A stretch of 64,000 bases of DNA from Porphyromonas crevioricanis (GTDB lineage Bacteria > Bacteroidota > Bacteroidia > Bacteroidales > Porphyromonadaceae). Under the pieces are notes generated by a model. The model did no database searches, was not told the origin of the DNA, and worked only from the letters and a program-made list of their open reading frames with translations. Where the stretch lies: NCBI RefSeq assembly GCF_900167225.1, contig NZ_FUXH01000001.1:193371-257370 (forward strand), written 5' to 3'. The stretch's first letter is position 1; each line of letters opens with the position of its first letter. A program made the position numbers and the translations under genes. Of the stretch, positions 15,508 to 24,694 are shown one piece after another.

Positions 15508-17622
15508 ATGAAAAAAACGCTTTTAGCTTTAGCTCTGTTAGTTATGGTATCATCATGTACACAACGGGCAAAGCAGGGCGAAGAAAATCCCTTGCTCCGA
15601 CCTTCCGAGCTGTTCATGGGTGCGCCCGACTTTGCCAGTATCAAAAATTCCGATTTTAAGCCGGCTTTCGAAGTGGCCATGAATGAGCAATTGGCCAAAA
15701 TTGACTCTATTGTAAACAACGGTGAAAAACCAAGTTTCGACAATACGGTATTGGCTTTGGAACTTTCCGGTAAGTCTTTGCGCAGAGTATCGGCTGTCTT
15801 TTTTGGCTTGGTCTCGGCTCATACCAATGATGAGTTGAAAGCCATTGAATCTGAAATGATGCCCAAACTCTCTGATCATAGCGATGCGATCTTTCTGAAT
15901 GAGGCTCTTTTTGCTCGTATCAAGAAAGTCTATGAAACACGCTCTGAGGCATTGGAGGGAGAAGACAAACGCTTAGTTGAGTATTATTACAATGATTTTG
16001 TCCGTGCCGGGGCTAATTTGTCGGCTCAGGATAAAGCAGAGTTGAAAAAGATCAATGCTCAATTGGCTTCTCTTTCTACTGAGTTCGGGCAGAAGCTGAC
16101 TGACGCAACTTATGCCAATTATATTTTGGTTTCAGACAAAGATTCATTGGCAGGACTTACGGACATAGAGATTTCCTCTGCAGCTGAAGAAGCCAAGAAA
16201 AAGGGGCATGAAGGGAAATATCTGCTCCAGCTCACTAATACAACACAGCAACCTCAGATGGCTTTCCTCGAAAACCGAGAGGTGAGGCGTCGTTTCTACG
16301 AAGCTTCGGTAAATCGTTGCTCCAAAGGGGATGTCAATGATACAAGAGATATTATTCGTCGTATTGCCAAATTGAGAGCACAAAAAGCAAAGTTGCTTGG
16401 GTACAACTCTTTTGCCGCATGGAAAGTAGAAGACCAAATGGCTAAGACTCCTGAGCATATCTATGATTTGCTTGGTACCCTTGCAGCCGGTTATAGCAAA
16501 AAAGTTAAGACCGATGCAAATGAGCTTCAGAGCTATATGCAGAAGCTCACCGGAGATAAGAGTATGAAGCTCGAAGCCTGGGATTGGGCTTATTATGCCG
16601 AGAAGCTACGTAAGGAAAAGTACGATCTGGACGAAAATACACTGAAGTCGTATTTTGTGCTTGACAGCGTATTGCACAATGGTGTTTTCTATGCAGCCAA
16701 TGCCCTCTATGGATTGAGCTTCAAGGAGAGAGATGACTTGCCTGTATATCAAGAAGATGTGAGAGTTTTTGATGTGTTTGACAAAGGTGGCGAACAGATA
16801 GCTTTGCTCTACACTGACTTCTATAAACGTCCATCTAAGAGTGGCGGAGCATGGATGAGCAACTGGCAAGAACAAAGTACAGTGGAGGGAACCAAGCCCA
16901 TCATATACAATGTCTGCAACTACACCAAGCCGGAGCCAGGCAAACCTTGTCTATTGACTTTTGATGAAGTAGGTACTCTTTTCCATGAGTTTGGACACAC
17001 CCTGCATGGGTTGTTTGCCTCGCAGAAGTATGTATCTCTGTCCGGTACAGCCGTACCTCGTGATTTTGTGGAAATGCCTTCGCAGTTTAATGAACACTGG
17101 GCCGTTGAGCCTTCTGTGCTGACTCATTATGCCAAGCATTATCAGACGGGAGAAGTTGTGCCAGATTCTCTATTGACAAAAATGGAAGAGGCCTCTCATT
17201 TCAATCAGGCATATAGCTTGGGTGAAAATCTTTCTGCTGTGACTATCGATATGGCTTGGCATAGCATTTCGGCTGATACGGACATAAACGATATAGAGGC
17301 TTTTGAAGCCGAAGCATTGAAGAAAATGGGGATATTGAATGCCCAGGTTCCTCCTCGCTACAAGTCTCCTTATTTCCGCCATATTTTCTCCATTGGCTAC
17401 GCTGCCGGCTATTATGCTTATTTGTGGTCGGAAGTTTTGGATCAAAACATCTACACATGGTTCAAGGCTAACGGAGGAATGACAGCTGAGGGAGGGCAAC
17501 GTTTCCGTGAAATGATTTTGTCTAAAGGACATACGGAAGATCTAGCCAAGTTGTTCTCTCTTTTCACTGGTCTGGAAAAGCCTAAAGTGGAAGATCTGTT
17601 GAAATCGAGAGGGGTGATGTAG
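15508..17622 (+). CDS. dcp: Peptidyl-dipeptidase, M3 family, lipoprotein
   Basis: Zinc metallopeptidase removing C-terminal dipeptides from oligopeptides, which suits a peptide-fermenting organism. The 704-residue protein starts with a lipoprotein signal (MKKTLLALALLVMVSSC, lipobox cysteine C17), so it is attached to a membrane on the periplasmic side. This differs from the cytoplasmic E. coli Dcp. The catalytic motif HEFGHTLHGL (H493, E494, H497) and the downstream FVEMPSQFNEHW are typical of the M3A oligopeptidase/Dcp group. Oligopeptidase A is the alternative; the Dcp subgroup fits the length and the Bacteroidota annotation habit. Confidence 0.9.
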   Translation: MKKTLLALALLVMVSSCTQRAKQGEENPLLRPSELFMGAPDFASIKNSDFKPAFEVAMNEQLAKIDSIVNNGEKPSFDNTVLALELSGKSLRRVSAVFFGLVSAHTNDELKAIESEMMPKLSDHSDAIFLNEALFARIKKVYETRSEALEGEDKRLVEYYYNDFVRAGANLSAQDKAELKKINAQLASLSTEFGQKLTDATYANYILVSDKDSLAGLTDIEISSAAEEAKKKGHEGKYLLQLTNTTQQPQMAFLENREVRRRFYEASVNRCSKGDVNDTRDIIRRIAKLRAQKAKLLGYNSFAAWKVEDQMAKTPEHIYDLLGTLAAGYSKKVKTDANELQSYMQKLTGDKSMKLEAWDWAYYAEKLRKEKYDLDENTLKSYFVLDSVLHNGVFYAANALYGLSFKERDDLPVYQEDVRVFDVFDKGGEQIALLYTDFYKRPSKSGGAWMSNWQEQSTVEGTKPIIYNVCNYTKPEPGKPCLLTFDEVGTLFHEFGHTLHGLFASQKYVSLSGTAVPRDFVEMPSQFNEHWAVEPSVLTHYAKHYQTGEVVPDSLLTKMEEASHFNQAYSLGENLSAVTIDMAWHSISADTDINDIEAFEAEALKKMGILNAQVPPRYKSPYFRHIFSIGYAAGYYAYLWSEVLDQNIYTWFKANGGMTAEGGQRFREMILSKGHTEDLAKLFSLFTGLEKPKVEDLLKSRGVM

Positions 17623-17655
17623 TCAGTCCTTTTCTTGAGCTCAACAAAAACGACT

Positions 17656-17710
17656 CAAAAAGATAGAGAGAGTCTGCCCGAGAAGAAGGCAGGCACTCTC
17701 TATCTTTTTG
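17656..17710. terminator. Strong terminator after the M3 peptidase gene
   Basis: Long inverted repeat, with CAAAAAGATAGAGAG pairing with CTCTCTATCTTTTTG and further inner CTGCC/GGCAG pairing. A-rich left and T-rich right ends make it bidirectional in form. Confidence 0.85.
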
Positions 17711-18297
17711 ATAGGAAAGGATTTGTTGGTTCAGCTTTTGGAGTCCGTCGTATGGGCATTCAAAATCTCTTTGCCTCGACTGTTTGATTGTATATGTTTT
17801 GTAAACTCTTGTGCCCTGTAAGAATTGGAAAAAGAGAAAAAAGAGAGACCTTTTTTAGGAAGTAAACAGCAGCCTTTTTTATGCATTATATCGACCTCTC
17901 AAAACCCCGATGAATAGGCTGTTCTGAGAGGGTCAAAATTCTCTCCTGAGAGAAATTTTGCTAACACAGGAGAAAAAGTTTGCTCTCACGGGAGAGAATT
18001 TTCGTTCTCTCCCGTGTTAGCAAAAAACGGCTCCCATGCACATCAAAAAAAGAGCAGAAAAACTCAATGAAGGACCTCTGATTTGAGTAGAGAAAACCTC
18101 TCAGATAGGAAACAATAGAATATAAAAATAAACAGAAGGAAGCATCTTGGAAAGAGCCTTGTGGAATGCAGATGAGACGAGAAAAATGCAGCCGAAAATC
18201 CGCATATAAAAGATTGCACAATCCGGAAGAGAGTGGATTGTGCAATACTCTCAAAGAGCTATGCGACTTTGAGACTGGAATGCTTAAGCGAATTTCC
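17711..18297. other. Gene-free region with nested palindromes
   Basis: About 590 bases between convergent genes. No reading frame here looks like a protein; the small minus-strand frame over 17961-18368 only translates the palindromes into RER-type low-complexity peptide. The notable content is the palindrome cluster at 17894-18025, listed separately. The remainder is AT-rich with scattered AGAGAG runs. Confidence 0.5.
17956..18025. repeat. Nested inverted repeats (two competing hairpins)
   Basis: Outer arms TTTTGCTAACAC (17956-17967) and GTGTTAGCAAAA (18014-18025) are a perfect 12-bp inverted repeat. Inside is another perfect 12-bp pair, CACGGGAGAGAA (17987-17998) and TTCTCTCCCGTG (18005-18016), loop TTTTCG. 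The two pairs share bases 18014-18016, so the structures partly compete. Just upstream, CAAAATTCTCTC and GAGAGAAATTTTG form a third, imperfect hairpin (17934-17960). The motif GGGAGAgAA-TTTT recurs. The function is unknown. Confidence 0.7.
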
Positions 18298-18798
18298 TTA
18301 GTATTTCTTTTTTCGCGAAAGGGTATAAGAGGATTTGTGTAGGATAAACACCGGCAAAATAGAGCCAACTCCCAAGGTGAAAAGTACTGTTACAGCAATA
18401 ATCATATTCGTTTGGAAGTCTTGCATATACTGAATAGCCAATGCGCCCTCTTTGTGGTGTATCACAAAGCGTACCAAACTCAACACGGCATTGTAGGCAT
18501 ACATACCGGGTATCATGGGTAGAAGAGCTGGAATGTAGAGTACTGTCATGGGGCAGTGGGTCCACCAACGGCCAAATACATAACTACCAAACCCGATAAG
18601 GATAGAGGCTAAGAGAGAGGCTCCTACAATATCCACTCCCAAACGGTTCATTAGGAACCAGCGGAGTCCGTGCCCCAAAGCTGCTAATATGATAATTGGA
18701 GGAAAAGATCGGCGGGGAGGAACGGATACGGCTGCAAATCCAACTGCAGCCATGCCGGCAAAGAAAGCATCGAGTAAAAGAGGGGTGAGGAAGTCCAT
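18298..18798 (-). CDS. Threonine/serine exporter, small subunit (ThrE C-terminal half, DUF3815)
   Basis: Membrane protein of 166 residues with about five hydrophobic segments (MDFLTPLLLDAFFAGMAAVGFAAVSV at the start, then LALGHGLRW-like loops and PALLPMIPGMYAYNAVL). The PAL-PxIPG motif is that of the ThrE/DUF3815 half of amino-acid exporters. It works with the adjacent DUF1212 protein as a split exporter for threonine and serine across the cytoplasmic membrane. Six bases separate the two genes. The substrate is taken from the Corynebacterium ThrE family and may differ here. Confidence 0.85.
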   Translation of the reverse strand: MDFLTPLLLDAFFAGMAAVGFAAVSVPPRRSFPPIIILAALGHGLRWFLMNRLGVDIVGASLLASILIGFGSYVFGRWWTHCPMTVLYIPALLPMIPGMYAYNAVLSLVRFVIHHKEGALAIQYMQDFQTNMIIAVTVLFTLGVGSILPVFILHKSSYTLSRKKKY

Positions 18799-18804
18799 AA
18801 GCGA

Positions 18805-19590
18805 TTATATTTGGGCTATAGTTCCCGTGGTGATTAGTAGGGTGATGGCCATACCGCAGGCTATACTTAGGATGATGAGAGCACTGTGAATGAGTCGAGA
18901 GGTTCCCGAGAGAGTATGCCCCTCCACAATATCTATAATACCATTGATCAGGGGAACTCCGGGGATAATGTATAGGACAGAGGTTGCGAGAGCTGTGCCA
19001 GGAGTCGTTGTCGGATATCCGAGATAAAGGGCCAGAGCCGGCAATCCGGAGGAGATCGCAGCGGCTATTGTTATGGCTACATAGGCATTCAAGCCTCGTT
19101 TCTCAATCAAATACTTACGAACATAGAAGCCCGCTGCTGTTGCGAAAGCAACCAGTATGCAGGCAAAAAAATCTCCACCGAAAAGAGCACAAAAACATGC
19201 ATTGGATAGAGAGATCAATAGCCAGGCTTGCCAGAATTTTTGCCTGTTCGACTTGAGCAGCACTTCTTCATACCGCTCCTGCGCCTGATCTATAGAGAGC
19301 TTTTTGTCGTGTATTTCCCAGCTGAGTGCACTTAGTTCGGAGTTTAGTACGAATTTTATTGGGAGTGTGGGTATATCGATCACTTCAGTGATAATATCTC
19401 CGCTCTCTTGATCACAGACCGTGAGAGTCATGGTTTTCATCGAGAGGTTTAGGTGAACTTCCGCTCCGAGGGCATTCCCTATGCGTTTCGTATTGCGGAC
19501 TGTCCGTGAAGTATGAACACCGGAGCCAATGAGTCTGGCAGAATATTCAGCCAAAAAAGTGGCGATTTGTTTGAGGTGGTTAATAGTCAT
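18805..19590 (-). CDS. Threonine/serine exporter, large subunit (ThrE N-terminal half, DUF1212)
   Basis: 261-residue partner of the preceding gene. An N-terminal cytoplasmic domain of about 110 residues (LAEYSARLIGSGVHTSRTVRNTKRIGNALG) is followed by about five membrane helices, with YIIPGVPLINGIIDIVEG corresponding to the ThrE pore motif. In actinobacterial ThrE both halves are one protein; here they are separate, as in many Bacteroidota and Firmicutes. A consensus promoter lies about 280 bases upstream on the same strand, giving an unusually long leader. Confidence 0.88.
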   Translation of the reverse strand: MTINHLKQIATFLAEYSARLIGSGVHTSRTVRNTKRIGNALGAEVHLNLSMKTMTLTVCDQESGDIITEVIDIPTLPIKFVLNSELSALSWEIHDKKLSIDQAQERYEEVLLKSNRQKFWQAWLLISLSNACFCALFGGDFFACILVAFATAAGFYVRKYLIEKRGLNAYVAITIAAAISSGLPALALYLGYPTTTPGTALATSVLYIIPGVPLINGIIDIVEGHTLSGTSRLIHSALIILSIACGMAITLLITTGTIAQI

Positions 19591-19867
19591 TTTGCTATCT
19601 GTGCGGTAATTCCATAAAACAGGGCAGGATGTATATAAAATCGTATTACATAGACAAATAAATCCATATGAGGGTTGTTTTGTCGATTATCCTTTTGTAA
19701 TCTTGGCAGAATAGCTTCCAGACAGGAATTTCTATCACCCAACTCTGAACATCAACACTGACCAATACAACCTCAATTTTACCTACACCCTTCCCAGCCT
19801 TGCCCGGGAAATTGATAAAGATTGTTAGGTCTCTTCCCAACTACCCCGACATACTTGTTTGGTGCAG
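19591..19867 (-). other. Long untranslated leader of the thrE operon
   Basis: If transcription starts from the promoter at 19868-19896, the mRNA has about 270 bases before the first ATG. A TTG-started frame of 64 codons (19840-19646, minus) runs through most of it but matches nothing I know. The rest of the gap up to pta (20017) holds only the divergent promoters. The leader could be regulatory RNA, a small-peptide gene or degraded sequence. Confidence 0.35.
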
Positions 19868-19896
19868 CAAAGATAGCTCCTTTAGTTGTTTGGCAA
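19868..19896 (-). promoter_or_regulatory. Consensus promoter for the thrE operon
   Basis: Minus-strand TTG (19896-19894), an 18-base spacer and TATCTTTG (19875-19868), an excellent match to the Bacteroidota -33/-7 pattern. Confidence 0.65.
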
Positions 19897-19954
19897 GCGA
19901 TCAAATGGAGGACATTTCTCGCACGGAACAGTTCAGACACTGTGAGGTTTTGCT

Positions 19955-19962
19955 TACTTTTG
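19955..19962 (+). promoter_or_regulatory. -7 element for pta-ackA
   Basis: TACTTTTG fits TAnnTTTG, about 55 bases before the pta start. It is divergent from the thrE promoter, with about 60 bases between them. No clear TTG at -33. Confidence 0.45.
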
Positions 19963-20016
19963 TAGTGCTCAAAACGAACAGTTAAAAGCAAATACATCTT
20001 AATAAACATATCCATA

Positions 20017-21024
20017 ATGAACGTATTACAAGAAATTATCAACCGGGCAAAGGCCATGCCTCAGCGCATTGTCCTACCGGAGGGTAATGAACCCCGTACA
20101 TTGCAGGCGGCTGACAAACTGTTGGCTGACGGCGTAGTGAAAGTAATATTACTGGGCAAATCAGCCGAGATAAAAGTCAAGGCTGATGAGTTGGGCCTGA
20201 AACATATCGGGCAAGCTGAAATCATAGACCCACAGAATAATCCTCACAAACAGACCTACATAGATCTTCTGGTTGAATTGCGCAAATCAAAAGGGATGAC
20301 CCCCGAACAGGCTGCTAAGCTGGTCGAGGATCCTTTGTATATGGCTTGTTTGATGATCAAGAATGGAGATGCAGATGGAGAAGTAGCCGGTGCCATCAAC
20401 ACTACTGGTAATGTACTTCGTCCTGCCCTACAGATTATCAAGACAGCTCCGGGCTTTAGCTGTGTGAGTGGTTTCTTTATGCTCTTTACCAAGGCCGAAG
20501 ATTTGGGCGAAAAGGGTATGATCTGCTGTGCTGACTGTGCAGTGATCCCCAACCCCAGTGCCGAGGAGTTGGCACAGATAGCAGTAGCTTCTGCTCAGTC
20601 TGCTCGCGTTCTGGCCGGCATCGAGCCTCGTGTGGCTATGTTGAGCTTCTCCACAAAGGGAAGTGCCAAACACGAATTTGTAGATAAGGTGGTAGAAGCA
20701 ACCAAACTTGCTCAGCAGAAAGCCCCTAATGAAATGATTGACGGAGAATTACAGGCCGATGCGGCTTTGATCAAAGAGGTGGGTGAGCTGAAAGCTCCAG
20801 GCAGCCCGGTGGCAGGTAAGGCCAATGTGCTGGTTTTCCCGAGTCTGGAAGTCGGAAATATCGGATACAAGTTGGTGCAACGGTTGGGTCATGCCGAAGC
20901 GATTGGCCCGGTACTTCAGGGAATGGGGGCTCCGGTGAACGATCTCAGCCGTGGATGTTCTGTGGATGATATATACAAGCTCGTGGCTATCACGGCTAAT
21001 CAAGCTATTGCTTTGAAAAAATAA
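20017..21024 (+). CDS. pta: Phosphate acetyltransferase
   Basis: Converts acetyl-CoA and phosphate to acetyl phosphate, the first step of ATP-yielding acetate formation. The 335 residues correspond to the catalytic PTA_PTB domain alone (RIVLPEGNEPRTLQAAD at the start, GEVAGAINTTGNVLRPALQI, VFPSLEVGNIGYKLVQR near the end), without the regulatory N-terminal domains of E. coli Pta. ackA follows after 25 bases, and together they form the acetate branch of fermentation. Confidence 0.97.
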   Translation: MNVLQEIINRAKAMPQRIVLPEGNEPRTLQAADKLLADGVVKVILLGKSAEIKVKADELGLKHIGQAEIIDPQNNPHKQTYIDLLVELRKSKGMTPEQAAKLVEDPLYMACLMIKNGDADGEVAGAINTTGNVLRPALQIIKTAPGFSCVSGFFMLFTKAEDLGEKGMICCADCAVIPNPSAEELAQIAVASAQSARVLAGIEPRVAMLSFSTKGSAKHEFVDKVVEATKLAQQKAPNEMIDGELQADAALIKEVGELKAPGSPVAGKANVLVFPSLEVGNIGYKLVQRLGHAEAIGPVLQGMGAPVNDLSRGCSVDDIYKLVAITANQAIALKK

Positions 21025-21049
21025 TTGATTGAATTTTCTTTAGACAGAT

Positions 21050-22246
21050 ATGAAGATATTGGTTCTTAACTGTGGTAGCTCCTCAGTAAAATATAAGCTT
21101 ATAGATATGCCTCAGGGCAGTGTGTTGGCCGAAGGTGGAGTGGAGAAATTGGGCTTGCCCGATAGCTTCCTAAAGCTCAAACTTCCCAATGGAGAGAAGG
21201 TTGTGCTGGAGAAGAATATGCCTGAACATACTGTGGCTGTAGGATTTATTCTTGAGACATTGCGCAGTGAGAAATATGGCTGTATCAAGGATTACAACGA
21301 GATAGAAGCTGTTGGCCACCGTTTGGTACATGGCGGTAGCAAATACGCCAATAGTGTGGAGATCGATGTGAATGTGATTACGACTCTCCAAGAGTGTACA
21401 GATTTGGCTCCAGCACATAATCCTGCCAATATCAAAGGGATAGAGGCTATTAAGGCCATCCTCCCCAATATCCGCCAGGTAGGGGTATTTGATACGGCTT
21501 TTCATCAGACGATGCCGGACTATGCCTACATGAGTACTTTGCCATACGAGATGTATGAGAAACATGGAGTACGTCGCTATGGCTTTCACGGAACCAGCCA
21601 CCGCTATGTAAGTCAGAGAGCTTGCGAGATACTCAACTTGGATATCAACAAAGTGAATATCATTACGGCTCACATTGGTAATGGAGCTTCTATCGCCGCT
21701 ATCAAGCAGGGCAAGGTTATTGATGTATCATTGGGTATGAGTACAGTGTCCGGTCTGATGATGGGAACTCGCTGTGGAGATGTAGACCCGGGTGCCTTGA
21801 CTTTTGTTATGGAGAAAGAAAACATGACTCTGGCTCAGCTCTCCGAGATGATCAATAAAAAGAGCGGTGTCTTGGGTGTAAGTGGTGTATCAAGCGATAT
21901 GCGTGACATAGAAGGAGCCATCAAGGCCGGTAATCCTCGTGCGATATTGGCAATGAAGATGTATGACTATCGTATTAAGAAATACATCGGCTCCTACGCT
22001 GCTGCTCTCGGTGGTGTGGACGTGATTGTCTTCACCGGAGGGGTAGGCGAAAACCAATGGACAACTCGTGAAATAGCTTGCGAAGGGCTTGAGTTTATGG
22101 GAGTCAAGATTGACAAGTCCGTCAATACCAATATGCGTGGTGAGGAGAAAGTGATCAGCTCTTCTGACAGTCGAGTGAAAGTGATTGTCGTTCCTACAGA
22201 CGAAGAATTCTTGATAGCTAAAGATACAATGGAGATATTGGGGTAA
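21050..22246 (+). CDS. ackA: Acetate kinase
   Basis: Makes ATP and acetate from acetyl phosphate. The 398-residue protein has the ASKHA-fold start (ILVLNCGSSSVKYKL), the substrate loop GHRLVHGG, YGFHGTSHRYVSQRA, the GNGAS phosphate loop and DVIVFTGGVGENQ. Normal length and complete. The operon ends in a very strong terminator just downstream. Confidence 0.98.
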   Translation: MKILVLNCGSSSVKYKLIDMPQGSVLAEGGVEKLGLPDSFLKLKLPNGEKVVLEKNMPEHTVAVGFILETLRSEKYGCIKDYNEIEAVGHRLVHGGSKYANSVEIDVNVITTLQECTDLAPAHNPANIKGIEAIKAILPNIRQVGVFDTAFHQTMPDYAYMSTLPYEMYEKHGVRRYGFHGTSHRYVSQRACEILNLDINKVNIITAHIGNGASIAAIKQGKVIDVSLGMSTVSGLMMGTRCGDVDPGALTFVMEKENMTLAQLSEMINKKSGVLGVSGVSSDMRDIEGAIKAGNPRAILAMKMYDYRIKKYIGSYAAALGGVDVIVFTGGVGENQWTTREIACEGLEFMGVKIDKSVNTNMRGEEKVISSSDSRVKVIVVPTDEEFLIAKDTMEILG

Positions 22247-22274
22247 TGTAAGCCCCTTCCTCTCGAATTTATAG

Positions 22275-22322
22275 ATAAGAGGCGCGCCAAAATATGATTT
22301 TTTGGCGCGCCTCTTATTTTTT
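22275..22322 (+). terminator. Very strong terminator after ackA
   Basis: ATAAGAGGCGCGCCAAAA (22275-22292) pairs perfectly with its complement at 22300-22317, followed by a T-run; 18 bp including the GGCGCGCC core. Confidence 0.9.
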
Positions 22323-22386
22323 TGTTTTTATGGAGGACAGTCTTGCAGAAACTGTTGCTCCTTTTTTATGCAAATCATATTCTATG

Positions 22387-22425
22387 AAAAAAATCTCTCA
22401 CTACCGAAATACCAGAGATGAGAGA
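22387..22425 (-). terminator. Terminator of bioB
   Basis: On the minus strand TCTCTCA (22425-22419) pairs with TGAGAGA (22400-22394), followed by seven Ts (22393-22387). About 30 bases beyond the bioB stop. Confidence 0.7.
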
Positions 22426-22456
22426 CTTTTTGTGGATTGCAGAGCCGATTGCAAAC

Positions 22457-23455
22457 TCACTTATTCCATTCGTACTCCCATTCGTTGTGCAGCCCCATCT
22501 GTTCTATCATAGCCATATCATGAGCTACCTGTTCTCCGTCTGTGGTGAGCATATCTCCAGTGATAGCAGCATTGATCCCTATGTATATAGCCTTGCGTTG
22601 CTCCTCATCGGAGAGCCTTTTTCGGCCACCTGAGAAGCGTAAATAAGCTGTAGGATTGACAAATCGGAAGTAGGCAATGGTGCAGAAAATCTCATCTACA
22701 GACAGAGGGGGTGCTGAGCCAAGAGGAGTACCGGGTATAGGTTGTAGAATGTTTATTGGGATAGAGAGAGACCCGATGGAACGCAAATAGAGAGCCAGCT
22801 CGATGCGTTGCCGGGCGGTTTCGCCCATACCGATAATGCCACCTGAGCATATTTGCATTCCTACCCGGCGAGCGGCCTCTATCGTTGCAAGTTTGTCTTG
22901 CTGAGTATGAGTGGTGCAGAGTTGTCGGAAAAAGGATGGAGCCGTTTCCATATTGCAGTGATAAGTCTTCACTCCAGCCAAATAGAGCTTGGATAACTGT
23001 TCTTCATTAAGCAGTCCGAGCGAAGCACAGCACTTGATATCAGTAACTTGGGCAATGGCTTTGTATGTTGCCGATAGATGTTCGATTTCCCTGTTTGAGG
23101 CTTTTCGTCCACTGCCAACAAGGGAAAAACGGCTGATGCCGTTTTGTCGATTGTAGCGGGCTAGTTTGACTGATGGCTCGTCGGACAGTAGAGCATAAGC
23201 CTCTGCTTGAGTGCTGTAGTGGGCACTCTGTGCACACCATTTACAGTCTTCCGGACAATTACCGCTTTTGCAGTTGATGATGGAACAGGTGTCAAATCGC
23301 ACTCCATTAAGACTCCGGGTGATGCGGTGAGAGGCCTCGTAAAGCCTTTCCCGAGCTGCTTCTTTACCTTGCTCCACATAGTCGAGTAGTGCGTAAGCTT
23401 CTGACTCTGATATAAGGCCGCCTTCTATAATTCTCGAGGCTAAAAAATCGATCAT
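22457..23455 (-). CDS. bioB: Biotin synthase
   Basis: Radical-SAM enzyme inserting sulfur into dethiobiotin. The 332 residues contain the cluster motif C67-PED-C71-KW-C74 and, before it, C62. The usual BioB blocks [31 protein letters not shown]-like (split here: [19 protein letters not shown]) and [10 protein letters not shown] follow, with the second-cluster cysteines and an arginine in YLRFSGGR. No other biotin gene is in the window. It follows the DUF4831 gene on the same strand after an 84-base gap. Confidence 0.94.
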   Translation of the reverse strand: MIDFLASRIIEGGLISESEAYALLDYVEQGKEAARERLYEASHRITRSLNGVRFDTCSIINCKSGNCPEDCKWCAQSAHYSTQAEAYALLSDEPSVKLARYNRQNGISRFSLVGSGRKASNREIEHLSATYKAIAQVTDIKCCASLGLLNEEQLSKLYLAGVKTYHCNMETAPSFFRQLCTTHTQQDKLATIEAARRVGMQICSGGIIGMGETARQRIELALYLRSIGSLSIPINILQPIPGTPLGSAPPLSVDEIFCTIAYFRFVNPTAYLRFSGGRKRLSDEEQRKAIYIGINAAITGDMLTTDGEQVAHDMAMIEQMGLHNEWEYEWNK

Positions 23456-23539
23456 GTTATTCAGAAGGTATATGAGTTGTATCCTCGATTAATGAGGGTG
23501 GGTAATGAATTTGAGTTGATGGGAATTTCATTACCCTTC

Positions 23540-24658
23540 TCAACTCTCATTGCCCTCTATACGTCGGATACTTCCTGTTTCCGGGTCGAAATAGATCTGT
23601 ATGGATCCTCCCTTTCGAGGTTTGAACATACGAGGAGCCAGAGCTTCCCTATGGCCGAATTGGACTATCGGAAGTCTTGTCTTGGCTATTTCTTTCCCAT
23701 CCAGACTGAGTCGAACAATAGCTAAGCCTGGTACATTGTAAACAACCCCTTTGAGCTTTCGGTCGTGTTTGATTTCCTCTTCTGCCCGTGCAAAGGAGGA
23801 GTTTTCGACGATTTCCAGATCCAATCGTACCGGTCTGCCACTCAAATCGTCTGAGGTTGTGAGTCCCCATTCTTCGGAATAGCGGAAAAGAACTCTGTTG
23901 GAGATTGCATCTCCCGGCTGTATTCTTGCACGGAAATGTTTGTATTCTTTTTTCTCTTGGCCATAGAATAGCTGCATCGATGCTTCTTCTTGCTCGCTAA
24001 GGGCGTCTATGGCCAACTTGAGAGATGCTCCGTCTTTGGGCATGCTCTCCACATTCCCTTTCATCAAGTCTATCTTGGCTTCTCGTATCTCATAGAGATA
24101 CCGGGCTGCAATCTCAGCCTGTCTGGATTGCGAACCTGCAATTGCAAATTCTTGAGGGAGAGAAGGTTGTATGGGGTTTTGTCTTTCTTGATGATTGAGT
24201 GAGTTCAAGTCGAAAGGTTCAGATTCTCTCAGAGGCCAATTGTGAATTTCGGAACTGCCGGCGTTGATGGCGCAGATGAGCCCACGATCGTTGAGAATTA
24301 CGTAGGGGGCGAGTGTTCCCGATCGAAACTCCACCTTGTAGCTGTGGTTCGGGTCGGGTACCCCTTTGGAGGATATTTTGATGTCTTTAATATGGTATTG
24401 TTGCAAAGGCTGGGCCTTGGCTTCAGATCCGAGTAAGGATGATGCATAGATTGCCAAAGGACCTGGCTGATAGCTGGTGTGTTCGACTAAGACATCTACC
24501 ACAATCTCCGATTGAGGCAAGGTATATGTCACTCCGTAGTCGTTGTCCTTTTCTGCTGTTACTTTGCTGACATGAGTTTGAGCCTGCATGGATAAATCCC
24601 CACATAGAGACAGGAAAGACAAGCAGAGCCAACTCCATATGATTATGGTTCGTTGCAT
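23540..24658 (-). CDS. DUF4831 family exported protein
   Basis: Exported protein of 372 residues with a signal peptide (about 1-27, ending near SMQAQ). The early segment GVTYTLPQSEIVVDVLVE followed by TSYQPGPLAIYASSLLG is the recognisable part of DUF4831, a Bacteroidota family of unknown function. The C-terminal part is beta-rich. No catalytic motif is visible. It is divergently placed from a TonB-linked outer-membrane protein, and a periplasmic role is likely. The DUF assignment is from memory of the family motif. Confidence 0.75.
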   Translation of the reverse strand: MQRTIIIWSWLCLSFLSLCGDLSMQAQTHVSKVTAEKDNDYGVTYTLPQSEIVVDVLVEHTSYQPGPLAIYASSLLGSEAKAQPLQQYHIKDIKISSKGVPDPNHSYKVEFRSGTLAPYVILNDRGLICAINAGSSEIHNWPLRESEPFDLNSLNHQERQNPIQPSLPQEFAIAGSQSRQAEIAARYLYEIREAKIDLMKGNVESMPKDGASLKLAIDALSEQEEASMQLFYGQEKKEYKHFRARIQPGDAISNRVLFRYSEEWGLTTSDDLSGRPVRLDLEIVENSSFARAEEEIKHDRKLKGVVYNVPGLAIVRLSLDGKEIAKTRLPIVQFGHREALAPRMFKPRKGGSIQIYFDPETGSIRRIEGNES

Positions 24659-24686
24659 ATCGGTAGAAGTCTTGTTCCAAGTGTCG

Positions 24687-24694
24687 CAAAGCTA
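24687..24694 (-). promoter_or_regulatory. -7 element for the DUF4831 gene
   Basis: Minus-strand TAGCTTTG matches TAnnTTTG, about 29 bases before the start codon. No obvious -33 TTG. Confidence 0.4.

Noticed and set aside
17961-18368. 135-codon minus-strand frame
   Set aside because: Begins in the thrE 3' region and continues through the palindromes; RER-type peptide comes from the repeats.
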